Notes: generated by a model from the letters alone, not told the origin. A DNA stretch of 64,000 nucleotides from QYOJ01 sp043810345 (GCA_043810345.1 JBDROF010000022.1:1-64000), one strand, 5' to 3'. Positions 23,602 to 33,300 are shown, counted from the stretch's first letter. Translations and numbers: made by a program.

Positions 23602-25770
23602 ATGGAAAACAAAGAGCACACCGATCAGAATCCTGATCTGGAACAGAAACCAGTTCAGGAGGAGAATCCTTCACCTGTTGAATTAACTGAAACCACTGCA
23701 GACACTCCAGAAAGCGTTCTGGAGATATCTGATACTACCGAAGAGAAACCTACCCTACCTGACGCAGCTGAATCTGAAACTCCCGCTGCACCTGTCGAAA
23801 TCACCACTTCTGTTAATGAAGTTTCTCCAGTTAATCTACCGGAGGAAGAGGCTGTTGTCAAAACTCCGGCAGTGGAAGAGGATTCCACCGAGGAGAATGT
23901 CCCTGCTGCAGAACCTTCTAGCCAAAAGAAAGAGGGTAAAGCGAAAGTGAAAAAGAAAGAGATTAAAAAACAAGAGAAAGAGGAGAAGAAAGAAGAAGAG
24001 ACGAAAGAGGAAGAGGAGGAGGAGGAAGTCGATGAAGATGACGCTGAGCATCACGACTCCGAAGAGGATCTCAATCAAGTTAGCCGGGAACAGCTTCTCG
24101 AATTACTTGAGGTTGCGGTAACTGAGCCCGATCTCAATCTGGTAAAAACCCGGATTGCTCTGATTAAAATGGCGTTCCTGAAGAAGCGGGATGAGCTGCA
24201 CGAACAGGTTGATCTGGATGAACAGAAGGATGAGGAAGCCCTGAAGAGGCCTGACCAGGATGAACTGAATGCTCGTTTTGATGAGCTGTTCAGCATTTAC
24301 AAAGCAAACAAAAGCCGTTTCAATGCGGAGCAGGAAAAGCTTAAGAAGGAGAACCTGGTGCGGAAAAACCAAATCCTTGAGAAGCTTCGGAACCTGATCA
24401 ACTCGGAGGAGACCCTGAAAAAGACCTACGATGAGTTCAGGCTCTTGCAGGATCAATGGAAAGATATCGGGATGGTGCCCCGGAACGAGATCAACAACCT
24501 CTGGCAGAATTATCACTTCCTGGTTGAAAAGTTTTTCGAAAAAGTCAAGCTGAATAAAGAGCTCAAAGATCTTGATCTGAAGAAAAACATGGAAGCCAAG
24601 ATCGAACTGTGCGAAAGGACCGAAGAGTTACTGCTTGAGCCATCTATCCTGAAATCGTTCAAGCAGTTGCAAAAGTATCACGACGAATGGAAGGAGATCG
24701 GCCCGGTACCAACAGATAAAAATGACGAAATCTGGGAGCGTTTCAAGACCGCAACTGACAAGATTAACGAACGCCGCCGGGACTATTATGCCACCCTTGA
24801 AGAAGAGCAAAATAAAAACCTGGAAACTAAATATGCATTGTGCCAGCAGGCTGAAGAGATTCTGACTATACGGAACGAGACGGTCAAAGAATGGCAGGAA
24901 AACACTCAGAAGGTCAATGAGTTACTTAGTATCTGGAAAAGTGTGGGACCCGTTCCCCAGAAACACAACGCCGAGATCTGGACCCAGTTCAAAGGTTGTC
25001 TGGATAACTTCTTCGCCAGCAAAAAAGAATTTTTCAACCGGGTGAAGGATCAGCAGATGCACAACTACAACCTTAAAGTGGACCTTTGTTTACAGGCAGA
25101 GGCGATCAAGAGCAACACCGACTGGAAGAAGACTACCAATGACCTCATCCGGCTCCAGGGAGAGTGGAAAAGAATTGGTCCGGTGCCCCGTAAGCATTCC
25201 GACAAAATATGGAAACGGTTCCGGGCTGCGTGTGATGAGTTCTTCAAAGCGAAATCAACCTATTTTACCAACATCCACACGCATGAAGAAGATAACATGA
25301 ATTTGAAGGAGGAATTGCTGAAGAAGCTAACAGAACACCAGTTTTGTGATGATAAAAACAAGAACCTGGAGGATCTGAAGAATTTTCAACGGGAGTGGAC
25401 TCAGATAGGTCATGTGCCTATTAAAGAACGTGATCGGTTACAGAATGAATTCCGGAAACTGGTCAACGAGCACCTCGATAAGCTGAAGATCAGTGAAGTT
25501 GAAATGACTACCGTGAGCTATCAAACCAAGATGGAGTCGATGAAGAACGATCCTCAGGCGAGGAGGTTACTTGGCCGTGAACGGGATACCATGATGGCGA
25601 AGATCAACAAACTCCGCGATGATATCAATCTGTGGGAAAACAACATCGGCTTCCTCGCCAACTCGAAAAATGCCAACATTCTGAAGAAGGAATTTGAAAA
25701 TAAGATCGAAAAATCGAAAAACGAGTTGAAAGTGATGGAGGCGAAGCTGAAGATCCTGCGCCAGCAGTGA
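23602..25770 (+). CDS. DUF349 repeat protein with acidic/low-complexity N-terminus
   Basis: 722 residues. The first ~160 are Glu/Thr/Pro-rich and then Lys/Glu-rich (for example KKKEIKKQEKEEKKEEE), probably disordered. From about residue 210 there are five DUF349 units, each with a WKxIGPVP-x-K-x-(D/H)-IWxxF core. The last ~60 residues form a coiled coil. There is no signal peptide or membrane helix, so the protein is cytosolic. DUF349 proteins are widespread in Bacteroidetes and their molecular role is not established. It has its own strong promoter and stands upstream of aroC, separated by a repeat block. Confidence 0.9.
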   Translation: MENKEHTDQNPDLEQKPVQEENPSPVELTETTADTPESVLEISDTTEEKPTLPDAAESETPAAPVEITTSVNEVSPVNLPEEEAVVKTPAVEEDSTEENVPAAEPSSQKKEGKAKVKKKEIKKQEKEEKKEEETKEEEEEEEVDEDDAEHHDSEEDLNQVSREQLLELLEVAVTEPDLNLVKTRIALIKMAFLKKRDELHEQVDLDEQKDEEALKRPDQDELNARFDELFSIYKANKSRFNAEQEKLKKENLVRKNQILEKLRNLINSEETLKKTYDEFRLLQDQWKDIGMVPRNEINNLWQNYHFLVEKFFEKVKLNKELKDLDLKKNMEAKIELCERTEELLLEPSILKSFKQLQKYHDEWKEIGPVPTDKNDEIWERFKTATDKINERRRDYYATLEEEQNKNLETKYALCQQAEEILTIRNETVKEWQENTQKVNELLSIWKSVGPVPQKHNAEIWTQFKGCLDNFFASKKEFFNRVKDQQMHNYNLKVDLCLQAEAIKSNTDWKKTTNDLIRLQGEWKRIGPVPRKHSDKIWKRFRAACDEFFKAKSTYFTNIHTHEEDNMNLKEELLKKLTEHQFCDDKNKNLEDLKNFQREWTQIGHVPIKERDRLQNEFRKLVNEHLDKLKISEVEMTTVSYQTKMESMKNDPQARRLLGRERDTMMAKINKLRDDINLWENNIGFLANSKNANILKKEFENKIEKSKNELKVMEAKLKILRQQ

Positions 25771-25875
25771 GACGAAGGATGAGGGACGAAGGACGAAGGA
25801 AGAGGGAAGAGGATAGATCGCTCAGGGCTCAGAGCACAGAAAATCGGAGATCGAAAATCGAATCAATCGGAGATC
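25770..25875. repeat. Heptamer repeats between the DUF349 gene and aroC
   Basis: GGACGAA/GGATGAG units run from 25770 to about 25812, followed by CTCAGGG-like and TCGGAGA/TCGAAAA units up to the aroC start codon. They occupy the whole 109-bp gap, so any aroC promoter must be inside or upstream of the repeats. Confidence 0.8.
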
Positions 25876-25879
25876 AAGC

Positions 25880-26941
25880 GTGGCTGGTAATTCAATAGGA
25901 AAAAACCTCGTGCTGACCACCTTTGGTGAGTCGCACGGACCGGCCATTGGGGGTGTGCTGGATGGTTTCCCTGCCGGGATCGCCATTGACCTTGATTTCA
26001 TCCAGTCGGAGATCAATCGTAGGAATCCGGCAAAATATCCGTTTGCTACGCCACGCAAAGAGGACGATAAACTGGAGATCCTCTCCGGCCTGTATAAAGG
26101 CATATCGACCGGAACTCCCATTGCATTTTTGATCCGGAACAAAGATCAGCGTCCTCAGGATTACGACCACCTGAAAGATCTCTACCGTCCCTCTCATGCT
26201 GATTTTACCTACGAAGCCAAATATGGGATTCGCGATCCACGTGGAGGTGGAAGGGCTTCGGCGCGTACCACCCTGGCCGTGGTGGCCGGAGGAGCGTTTG
26301 CAAAACAGTTTCTTTCCCTGCATGACATCTCGATCACAGGTTATGTGTCACAGATTGGCCCCTTTACACTTCCCCAGGGATTTGTTTTATCCGATCTGGC
26401 CCTGGTCAGACTCTCTCCTCTTGCCTGTCCTCACGAAAAGACCACTCAAAAGATGATGGACTACCTGGATGGATTGAAAAAGGTGGGGGATACGGCTGGC
26501 GGGGCGATATCCTGCATCCTTCATGGCGTACCGGCCGGATTGGGAGATCCGGTCTTTGACAAGCTTCAGGCTGACCTGGCCAAATCGATGCTGAGCATCA
26601 ATTGCGTGAAAGGTTTTGAATATGGTTCCGGATTTCGGGCTGCTGGAATGAAAGGGTCGGAGCACAACGATGAGTTTATCCTTCAGGATAACCTGATCAA
26701 AACCAAAACCAACCACTCAGGGGGCATCCAGGGAGGCATCTCCAACGGGATGGACATCACCTTTAACATTGTTTTCAAGCCCATTTCAACACTGAGCATG
26801 GAGCAGCAAACCATCAACAAAGCGGGTGACCAGATTACTTACAAAGCCGAAGGCCGTCATGATGTATGTGTCGTTCCCCGCGCCGTACCGATTGTAGAGG
26901 CGATGGCGGCACTGGTGCTGGCTGACAAGTTGGACAAGTGA
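25880..26941 (+). CDS. aroC: Chorismate synthase
   Basis: 353 residues, the usual length. Signatures are LVLTTFGESHGPAIGGVLDG (N-terminus), RGGGRASARTTLAVVAGGAFAK (FMN site), DTAGGAISCILHGVPAGLGDP, and KTNHSGGIQGGISNGMDI. It converts EPSP to chorismate, the last step of the shikimate pathway, with reduced FMN as cofactor. Translation begins at GTG (25880), since the ATG-rich alternatives fall inside conserved sequence. The upstream gap is filled with heptamer repeats, so the natural start region may have been affected. Confidence 0.98.
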   Translation: MAGNSIGKNLVLTTFGESHGPAIGGVLDGFPAGIAIDLDFIQSEINRRNPAKYPFATPRKEDDKLEILSGLYKGISTGTPIAFLIRNKDQRPQDYDHLKDLYRPSHADFTYEAKYGIRDPRGGGRASARTTLAVVAGGAFAKQFLSLHDISITGYVSQIGPFTLPQGFVLSDLALVRLSPLACPHEKTTQKMMDYLDGLKKVGDTAGGAISCILHGVPAGLGDPVFDKLQADLAKSMLSINCVKGFEYGSGFRAAGMKGSEHNDEFILQDNLIKTKTNHSGGIQGGISNGMDITFNIVFKPISTLSMEQQTINKAGDQITYKAEGRHDVCVVPRAVPIVEAMAALVLADKLDK

Positions 26942-27098
26942 GATCTGAAATCCGTCAACATGAAACAGATCCACGAGCGCTGGTATTGCTTTACAAACGT
27001 CAGGAGATTTTTGGTGACTAATTCTTTTTCATGCAACTCATTAAAACTCTTCTCTTATTCTCCAATCCGCATTGAAAGCGGAAAGGGGGACAGATTTG

Positions 27099-28313
27099 TT
27101 ATCTTATGATCAGCTTCCGGGAGATCATAAAATCCAGGCCTTTCAATTCTGTAAGATAGATTCCGGGAATGAACCCGGAGCAATCAATCACAATGTTCCC
27201 GGTCGACAGGTCTGTTTCGGTTTGCCAGACTTTCTTTCCGTTCAGATTGAAAACGCTAAGAGTTGCGGGCGACACATGCTGGAGCGGTTGAAATGAAAGG
27301 ACCGCCAAGGTTGTCGCAGGATTTGGTTGAATGGATAGGGAAAATGGGATGGGGCGGTTTTGTTCAGGAATATTGAGAAAATAGTCATAGGAGACATACG
27401 CTCCGTTTTCAGTACAACAAAACAATGCAATCGCGCTCATCGTTGGATTATGCGTAACCTGGTTGATGATCAGGTTGGGCAGATTGTCATTGATGAACGT
27501 CAGAGAAGCTGTTTCGGGATGATACCAGGCAACTCCCTGCTCAGGTGACGAAGGATTATCTCCCCATCCCACAAACACATTTGCATAATCAAAACCTACA
27601 CAACTCATCTCTGTCGACCAGAATTCAACCTCCCATGTCTGGCCGAAATCACTAGATGACCATAAACCTGATGAATAACTGCCATCAGGGAAAATACCAT
27701 AGAGAAGTCCTTCCTGATCAAACCCGAGGCAACTGATCATTGGACTGGTGGGATTCAGGGTCCAGGTAGTTCCGGAATCATCCGAAAACCATACTCCATA
27801 CAGATTATCCATTTCGGAAACCACAAAATGGTTCTCATAGGTATCCATCGTAACGATGGCTTTGTTATTGAATGTGTCCACCGGCGTCCAGGAATATCCA
27901 TCAGGTGACGTAAGAAGCCCAAGGTGATGACCGATGTAATAGGTTTGTTCCCCTTCGCAATACGTAATAAACTGCGGACTTTCAATAAATTGAATCAGCT
28001 CAAACTGGCCGTTAACGGGATTGTACTGATAAATCCCATCGGAATCTGTACCATCGCCCATGACGACCAGAATTTTCTCACCATCAAGATAGCTGGCATC
28101 AAGAACCGGCAATATGGCCGGATGATTTGTCCAGGTTTGTGTGACCAGATCGTACAAATACAACCCGCCATCATGACAAACACCCCAATGGTTATTCAAA
28201 TCCAGGTAAAACCGTATCCGGTTCGCCTGGATCCCTTCCGGGCCAAACGGGGACCATGTGGCATGAACCTGCAACGAGATAACAATGCCCAGGATAAATA
28301 AACTTCTTTTCAT
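27099..28313 (-). CDS. T9SS-exported beta-propeller-like protein
   Basis: About 404 residues from the ATG giving MKRSLFILGIVISLQVHA, a signal peptide. The body contains repeated SxDxGxTW-like blades (VWFSDDSGTTWTL, LWSSSDFGQTWEV), typical of BNR/sialidase-like propellers. The last ~80 residues are a type A T9SS sorting domain: SIQPNPATTLAVLSF, LSVFNLNGKKVWQ, GFIPGIYLTEL, ISRKLIIR. It should be exported across the outer membrane by the PorSS and cleaved there. The substrate is not known. It stops 157 bp from aroC (convergent), a stretch in which I see nothing. Confidence 0.88.
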   Translation of the reverse strand: MKRSLFILGIVISLQVHATWSPFGPEGIQANRIRFYLDLNNHWGVCHDGGLYLYDLVTQTWTNHPAILPVLDASYLDGEKILVVMGDGTDSDGIYQYNPVNGQFELIQFIESPQFITYCEGEQTYYIGHHLGLLTSPDGYSWTPVDTFNNKAIVTMDTYENHFVVSEMDNLYGVWFSDDSGTTWTLNPTSPMISCLGFDQEGLLYGIFPDGSYSSGLWSSSDFGQTWEVEFWSTEMSCVGFDYANVFVGWGDNPSSPEQGVAWYHPETASLTFINDNLPNLIINQVTHNPTMSAIALFCCTENGAYVSYDYFLNIPEQNRPIPFSLSIQPNPATTLAVLSFQPLQHVSPATLSVFNLNGKKVWQTETDLSTGNIVIDCSGFIPGIYLTELKGLDFMISRKLIIR

Positions 28314-28338
28314 AACATCGAACTTTGACATCTGACTT

Positions 28339-29391
28339 CTATCTCGGTTCCTGCTGGCTCAGACAGTGCCAACTCCCCAATCCCCAGATGATCTCCACGG
28401 AATCGATTCCCACTACCCGGCGGTCGGGGAAACACTCTTCAAGGATGGATAGGGCCACATCGTCTTCGCGACAACGGTAGGTTGGGACAATCACGGCATG
28501 GTTTGAGATATAAAAATTAGCATAGGATGCCGGCAGGCGTTGATCTTCGTAAACGACTGGTTTGGGCATAGGTAGTTCAACGACATCCAGTTGTTTTCCG
28601 TTCAGCAACCTAAATCTCTTCAACTTCTTCAGATTTTCTTTGAGCGACTTGTGGTTGGCGTCGAACTTACTGGGTTCCACCATGGTAATCACGCCGTCAT
28701 CCTTGAAAAACCGGGTCACATCATCTATATGACCATTGGTATCGTCACCGTCGATCCCTTCATCCAGCCAGAGGACCTGATCCACTCCGTAAAAATTTTG
28801 CAGGTACTCTTCGATTTCATGCTGGAAAAGGTCGGAGTTGCGGCTTTCATGGAGCAGACAGGATGTGGTGGTTAACAAGGTTCCCTTTCCGTTAAATTCA
28901 ACTGCACCTCCTTCCATCACGATACCGGGATAAAAGACGGGGATATCCAGGTATTGCCCCACAAGCATGGGAATCTTATCATCCAGATCGTGAGGGTATT
29001 TGTCGCCCCATGCATTGTATCTCCAGCCGACAATCACTTTGGGATCCTTGGCTTCCGGATTGATCAGGAAAGCCGGACCATGATCGCGGCACCAGGCGTC
29101 ATTGGTTGGGTTAAGATAGAAGATGATCTGTTCCATCCCGGTTCCCAGCTTCTCCAGCTCTTTCGTTGCCCATGCCTGCAGTTTTTTGTCACGGATGTTG
29201 ATGCATACCTCCTCCCCCTTCGCAATCTCTTTAATAAACCTATTGAAATGGGGATATATTCTGGATAGCGTTCCTGGCCAGGAGTAGGAATCTCCATGAG
29301 GATAACTTAACCAGGTAGCCCGGTGCGGCTCCCATTCTGCCGGAAACCGGTAGCCGAGCTCTTTTGGTGTATGTTGTTCAAGGTCAAACAT
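28339..29391 (-). CDS. Agmatine deiminase family enzyme (PAD_porph)
   Basis: 350 residues. Characteristic motifs: FPAEWEPHRATWLSYPH, NDAWCRDHGPAFL, VMEGGAVEFNGKGTLLTT, WLDEGIDGDDTNGHIDDVTRF and, at the C-terminus, GLGSWHCLSQQEPR with the catalytic Cys. This is the guanidino-modifying fold that turns agmatine into N-carbamoylputrescine; the Porphyromonas peptidylarginine deiminase belongs to the same superfamily. No signal peptide or sorting domain is visible, so agmatine deiminase in the cytosol is more likely. It is followed 25 bp later by the T9SS gene. Confidence 0.92.
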   Translation of the reverse strand: MFDLEQHTPKELGYRFPAEWEPHRATWLSYPHGDSYSWPGTLSRIYPHFNRFIKEIAKGEEVCINIRDKKLQAWATKELEKLGTGMEQIIFYLNPTNDAWCRDHGPAFLINPEAKDPKVIVGWRYNAWGDKYPHDLDDKIPMLVGQYLDIPVFYPGIVMEGGAVEFNGKGTLLTTTSCLLHESRNSDLFQHEIEEYLQNFYGVDQVLWLDEGIDGDDTNGHIDDVTRFFKDDGVITMVEPSKFDANHKSLKENLKKLKRFRLLNGKQLDVVELPMPKPVVYEDQRLPASYANFYISNHAVIVPTYRCREDDVALSILEECFPDRRVVGIDSVEIIWGLGSWHCLSQQEPR

Positions 29392-29396
29392 TTAAA

Positions 29397-29531
29397 TCAT
29401 TGCACATCATTGCACATCATTGCACATCATTGCCATCATTGCCATCATTGCCATCATTGCCATCATTGCCATCATTGCACATCATTGCCATCATTGCACA
29501 TCATTGCCATCATTGCACATCATTGCCATCA
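29397..29531. repeat. Tandem repeat of CATTGCACAT (10 bp) and CATTGCCAT (9 bp) units
   Basis: About fourteen directly repeated units of 9 or 10 bp occupy 135 bp between the deiminase gene and tRNA-Phe. They have no spacers, so this is not a CRISPR. The mixed unit length suggests slippage between two alleles of the unit. Confidence 0.95.
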
Positions 29532-29603
29532 ATCTTGAGCTATAATGCGCAATAAAGATAGTTGGAATTTTTAAAATTTCCATTACTTTTGCTGTCCCAA
29601 TCT

Positions 29604-29676
<73 letters not shown>

Positions 29677-29727
29677 CCCTGATGAAAAAGTAGTGAGGTA
29701 GTGAGGTAGCGAGGTAGTAAAATTATT

Positions 29728-29765
29728 AAATGGCGAAATGGTGAAAACTGATTCGCCATTTTGCA
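29728..29765 (+). terminator. Possible terminator: 10-bp inverted repeat after tRNA-Phe
   Basis: AAATGGCGAA at 29728 and TTCGCCATTT at 29752 pair perfectly around a 14-nt loop and are followed by T-rich DNA. An 8-bp repeat (GTGAGGTA units) lies just before. The loop is long for a terminator, and the structure ends 12 bp before the next promoter box. Confidence 0.4.
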
Positions 29766-29773
29766 TTTTAGCA

Positions 29774-29781
29774 TACCTTTG
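29774..29781 (+). promoter_or_regulatory. Bacteroidetes -7 box (TACCTTTG), probably leaderless gene
   Basis: Exact TAnnTTTG followed by CCCCC and the ATG at 29787, so the transcript should start at or beside the start codon. Confidence 0.6.
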
Positions 29782-29786
29782 CCCCC

Positions 29787-31712
29787 ATGAAAGGGAATCT
29801 GTTTGAAACCAACAAATCACTCTGCTACTTTGCTTTGCTGATCATTGTTTTCATTACTTTTTATCCTTTTTTCCTTAGCGGGTTCGGATGCGCCGATGAC
29901 ATTCAGAATTATCTTGTTCTCAAATCGGGGGGTACGTGGCCGAACATGATCTGGCTGGCCAAATTCGCAGGAAGGTTTTACTACCTGATCGTTCACCCGG
30001 TATACATGGTTCCCTACCTGGCTGATTCCATGTTTGTAACCAAGCTGTTCCATCATATTCCCCTGATCATTGGAATCGTTCTGTTTGCTGTCATTCTCTT
30101 CAGGATGAACCGCTCCCGGGAACTTTCATTGTTCTACCTGCTGATCTTCCTTACCGTGGCACAGGCTTCAAAACATACCTCCCTGTTTTTAAACTATCCG
30201 TTTTTCTTTACCTTTTCCTTCGATCTGCTGTTGATTTCATTCCTTCTCCTTCTCAGTTATTTCGATACGTCCCGGAAGTACCATCTGGTTCTCTCCGTGA
30301 TCCTGTTTGCCGTCGTGTTGCTGTTCAGTGAAATTTACCTTGTTTATCTGCTCATCTTCGCCATTACCATTGTGATCTATGTTGCCCAAAACGAATCCAG
30401 TGCTGTTGCACTGCTAAAACGTGCCGGTCTCATAATACTCCCTTTCCTCGGGGTGGCCGCACTGTACCTGGCTGCCTATTTCCTTTACCGGGTTTACTAC
30501 CCCTCGCACTACATCGGCACCATGATTGATACAAAAAACGTTGACTTCCCCGGGTTTTTCAATGCTCTCTGGAACCTCTCCTATGCTTCATACCCTCTTA
30601 CCATGTTCGAAGAAAATCGCCATCTCCTCAACATGAAATCCGAATTGATAGGGGGACATTCACCCGTTGTCCTGAATATCCTTCTGAACGCCAGGATCGA
30701 ATGGATCATCAAAGGAATCTGTGTGGCCCTGACAGGATTTATCCTCCTTACAGGGATTCACCGCATCAGTTACAAAACTCTTCTTGCCGGATCAGGCCTG
30801 GCCGTGTTGCTGATCTTCCTACCGCAGATTCCTCTGGCCATAACGGTGAAATACATCTCCCATGTGGAGGGAGGGATGAAAGGGTACATCCCCGCATTTT
30901 TCTCAATGTTCGGAACGGTGCTGTTGCTCAGCCTCCTCCTCGGATACCTGGTCAGCTTATTGCATTTCAACCGCTTCGTCAAGATCAGCGTGATTTTCCT
31001 TTTTGCCTCCGGATTGTTTGTTCTCTCCGTCCTGACTGACCTCAACAATTATACGGTTGCGAAAGATACGAGACGGGCTAACATCCGGTTCTACGCAATG
31101 GATGAACTGATGAAGACCCCGTCATTCCAGTCAATCCCTTCCCAGGCCACGCTGTACACCCAGGAGCTGTACCGGCATACTTCTCAACAGTACGGCGGAC
31201 TTACCGAACAGGGCTTCAACTGGGGGAAGTACATTACCGCCCGTACCGGGATCACCTATCAGGTCTTCAGATATTTTAAGGATATCCCGGTTCCCCTTCC
31301 CGGTCAGGAAAAGCCCATCTATTCGATGGCAGCCCAACAGGCGGCAAAGAGTGATGAGTTGCTGCTGGTGCTTGCCAGGTTGCCACAAAAAACCACAGAG
31401 GAGGATCAGCCGGCGCAATTTGCCGACCAGGTATGGCTCCTCTACTATTCGGCATACAAGATCTTTTCAATCGGTTTCAACACGCGGGACGAATTTATTG
31501 ATGTCGATACCCCCTTGTACGTGAACAACCGGTCCCTGATGGTCAGACCGGGAAGAAACATTGAGCTGACCATTAACAATCCACAGCTGACACAACCGGC
31601 CACCTTTTTCACCATCCAGACACCAGGCATTGATCTGAAAAGCATCCGGATTTCCGATATCGTGGATATGGAATGTCCGGTATTTACCATCCGGCCTGAC
31701 CAATTAAAGTAA
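29787..31712 (+). CDS. Polytopic membrane protein, possibly GT-C-type glycosyltransferase
   Basis: 641 residues with about eleven predicted membrane helices in the first ~440 residues and a soluble C-terminal part. The first extracytoplasmic loop has CADDIQNYL, an acidic pair in the place where GT-C enzymes such as ArnT or PMT have catalytic Asp/Glu. That placement, and the neighbouring GT2 gene, suggest a lipid-linked-sugar transferase, but no family signature was recognised. The GC content is normal for the window, in contrast to the next two genes. Confidence 0.7.
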   Translation: MKGNLFETNKSLCYFALLIIVFITFYPFFLSGFGCADDIQNYLVLKSGGTWPNMIWLAKFAGRFYYLIVHPVYMVPYLADSMFVTKLFHHIPLIIGIVLFAVILFRMNRSRELSLFYLLIFLTVAQASKHTSLFLNYPFFFTFSFDLLLISFLLLLSYFDTSRKYHLVLSVILFAVVLLFSEIYLVYLLIFAITIVIYVAQNESSAVALLKRAGLIILPFLGVAALYLAAYFLYRVYYPSHYIGTMIDTKNVDFPGFFNALWNLSYASYPLTMFEENRHLLNMKSELIGGHSPVVLNILLNARIEWIIKGICVALTGFILLTGIHRISYKTLLAGSGLAVLLIFLPQIPLAITVKYISHVEGGMKGYIPAFFSMFGTVLLLSLLLGYLVSLLHFNRFVKISVIFLFASGLFVLSVLTDLNNYTVAKDTRRANIRFYAMDELMKTPSFQSIPSQATLYTQELYRHTSQQYGGLTEQGFNWGKYITARTGITYQVFRYFKDIPVPLPGQEKPIYSMAAQQAAKSDELLLVLARLPQKTTEEDQPAQFADQVWLLYYSAYKIFSIGFNTRDEFIDVDTPLYVNNRSLMVRPGRNIELTINNPQLTQPATFFTIQTPGIDLKSIRISDIVDMECPVFTIRPDQLK

Positions 31713-31741
31713 TTGCTCCCAAACAGACCTAATGTCTTCTA

Positions 31742-31761
31742 ACAATATATTGTTATTTTTG
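31742..31761 (+). promoter_or_regulatory. Palindrome ACAATATATTGT and -7 box TATTTTTG before the GT2 gene
   Basis: A perfect 12-bp palindrome (31742-31753) adjoins TATTTTTG (31754-31761), an exact TAnnTTTG. It could be an operator next to the promoter of the AT-rich gene pair. The leader would be about 60 nt. Confidence 0.4.
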
Positions 31762-31828
31762 AACAGGCAAGTGTTAATCATTTTGAAATCTCATTCAGCA
31801 TCGGTATACAATCAATCCAAATCTTTAT

Positions 31829-32548
31829 ATGCATTTAAGTATAATCATTCCTTCATTTCATGGAGCAGATATTTTAAAGAGAAATATTCCAGGATTAATT
31901 AATTATTTTAAGGAAAAAAGTGTTCAATTTGAAATAATTATTGTTGATGATGGTTCTAATGACAACGGATCAACGGAAAATATTGCCAATCAATTACAAT
32001 GTAAATTCTTGAAACATGAAAAGAATTTAGGGAAGGGCGCTTCTGTAAGAAATGGCATACTTACGGCTGAAGGCGCTTTTAGAATATATACAGACGTCGA
32101 CGTGCCATTTGAATATGTTGCATTTGAACGCTTTGTAAATTATTTAGAGGTGAAGGAATTTGACATGGTAATTGGAGACAGAACTTTGCCTGATTCAAAA
32201 TATTTTGTTGATGTTTCGCGATTGCGATTTATATCAAGCAAAATATTTTCTTTTATTATTGGAAGATTTATTATTGGTGGTTATTTTGATTCGCAGTGTG
32301 GTATGAAAGGGTTCAGAGCAGCAGTTGCAAACGATTTATTTTCAGTCAGTAAGATTAATGGTTTTGCCTTTGATGTTGAATTGATATATATTGCCTTAAA
32401 AAGAAACTATGATATTAAACGATTACCAGTAGTTTTAAAATGTCAGGAGGGATCTAGTGTAAGAGTAATTCGACATGGTTTTAGAATGTTGATAGATCTT
32501 TTGATAATCATATGGAATCACAAAATGGGTTTTTATAAAAAATTGTAA
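31829..32548 (+). CDS. Family 2 glycosyltransferase (dolichyl-phosphate-glucose synthase-like)
   Basis: 239 residues, GT-A fold: LSIIIPSFHGADIL, FEIIIVDDGSNDNGS, the DxD-like YTDVDVPFEY, and DSQCGMKGFRA, the acceptor-side motif of DPM1/ALG5-like enzymes that load a sugar on a polyprenyl phosphate. No C-terminal membrane helix is seen. The gene is strikingly AT-rich, with A/T in most third positions, unlike the GC-balanced genes on the left, which suggests recent acquisition. It is followed 6 bp later by a methyltransferase of the same composition, making a two-gene unit. Confidence 0.88.
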   Translation: MHLSIIIPSFHGADILKRNIPGLINYFKEKSVQFEIIIVDDGSNDNGSTENIANQLQCKFLKHEKNLGKGASVRNGILTAEGAFRIYTDVDVPFEYVAFERFVNYLEVKEFDMVIGDRTLPDSKYFVDVSRLRFISSKIFSFIIGRFIIGGYFDSQCGMKGFRAAVANDLFSVSKINGFAFDVELIYIALKRNYDIKRLPVVLKCQEGSSVRVIRHGFRMLIDLLIIIWNHKMGFYKKL

Positions 32549-32554
32549 TAATAG

Positions 32555-33283
32555 ATGAATTCAAGGATGATTATTGATAGATTTCCGAAGAAAAGAATTC
32601 CATTGTCTGAAGAATATCAAAAGATTTATTATCAGCATTATCTTAATAGCAGGGAGGGTAGATCCAAAATAACTTCCTTAGTAAAAAAAATGGAATCATG
32701 GATGCACAAAAAAGTTGCAGAAGATGTTGTAAGTGAAAATAAAACAACTGCTACGCTTGAAATTGGTGCAGGCACCCTTAACCATTTAAAATATGAACCT
32801 TTACAAAATAAATATGACATCGTTGAACCTTTTGATGAATTATACAAACATAGTCCGTTGGTTAATAGGATTGACAACATTTACAAAGATATAAATGATA
32901 TACAGGGGATTCAATACGATAGAATAATTAGCATAGCTACATTTGAGCATGTAATTGATTTACCCAGACTAGTTGCTAAAGCGGGAAGTTTGCTTGACAA
33001 GAAATGTGGGAAGTTAAGAGTTGCTATTCCGAATGAAGGTACAGTATTATGGAACATTGGGACAAAATTAACTGGGATTTCCTTCAGGAAAAGTTATGGA
33101 TTGAATTATCAAACCTTTATGCAATATGAACATCTAAACTCAGCAGATGAAATAGAGCAGGTACTGGCTTTTTTTTTCGTAACATTAAAATATTCTATTT
33201 TTGGAATTAATAAGCAATGGGCGTTTTATCGGTTTTATGAATGTTCAAACGTAATTGAGGAAAACGTACTTCAATTCTTGTGA
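32555..33283 (+). CDS. Class I SAM-dependent methyltransferase
   Basis: 242 residues. The SAM-binding motif is TLEIGAGTLNHL (~residue 66), followed by YDIVEPFDELYKH (acidic residue for the ribose) and IISIATFEHVIDLPRLV, a typical methyltransferase 11-like post-II region. The start is ATG 32555, seven bases after the GT2 stop. It shares that gene's very AT-rich composition. The pairing suggests modification of a sugar or lipid-linked intermediate; the actual acceptor is unknown. It converges on the archaemetzincin gene with 17 bp between. Confidence 0.82.
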   Translation: MNSRMIIDRFPKKRIPLSEEYQKIYYQHYLNSREGRSKITSLVKKMESWMHKKVAEDVVSENKTTATLEIGAGTLNHLKYEPLQNKYDIVEPFDELYKHSPLVNRIDNIYKDINDIQGIQYDRIISIATFEHVIDLPRLVAKAGSLLDKKCGKLRVAIPNEGTVLWNIGTKLTGISFRKSYGLNYQTFMQYEHLNSADEIEQVLAFFFVTLKYSIFGINKQWAFYRFYECSNVIEENVLQFL

Positions 33284-33300
33284 AACAAAATGACACATAT

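Noticed and set aside
26939..27023. 27-codon frame starting at a GTG that overlaps the aroC stop
   Set aside because: Too short and without recognisable similarity; kept out of the annotation.
29397..29531. Array resembling a CRISPR
   Set aside because: Units are 9-10 bp and directly adjacent; there are no spacers and no cas genes.
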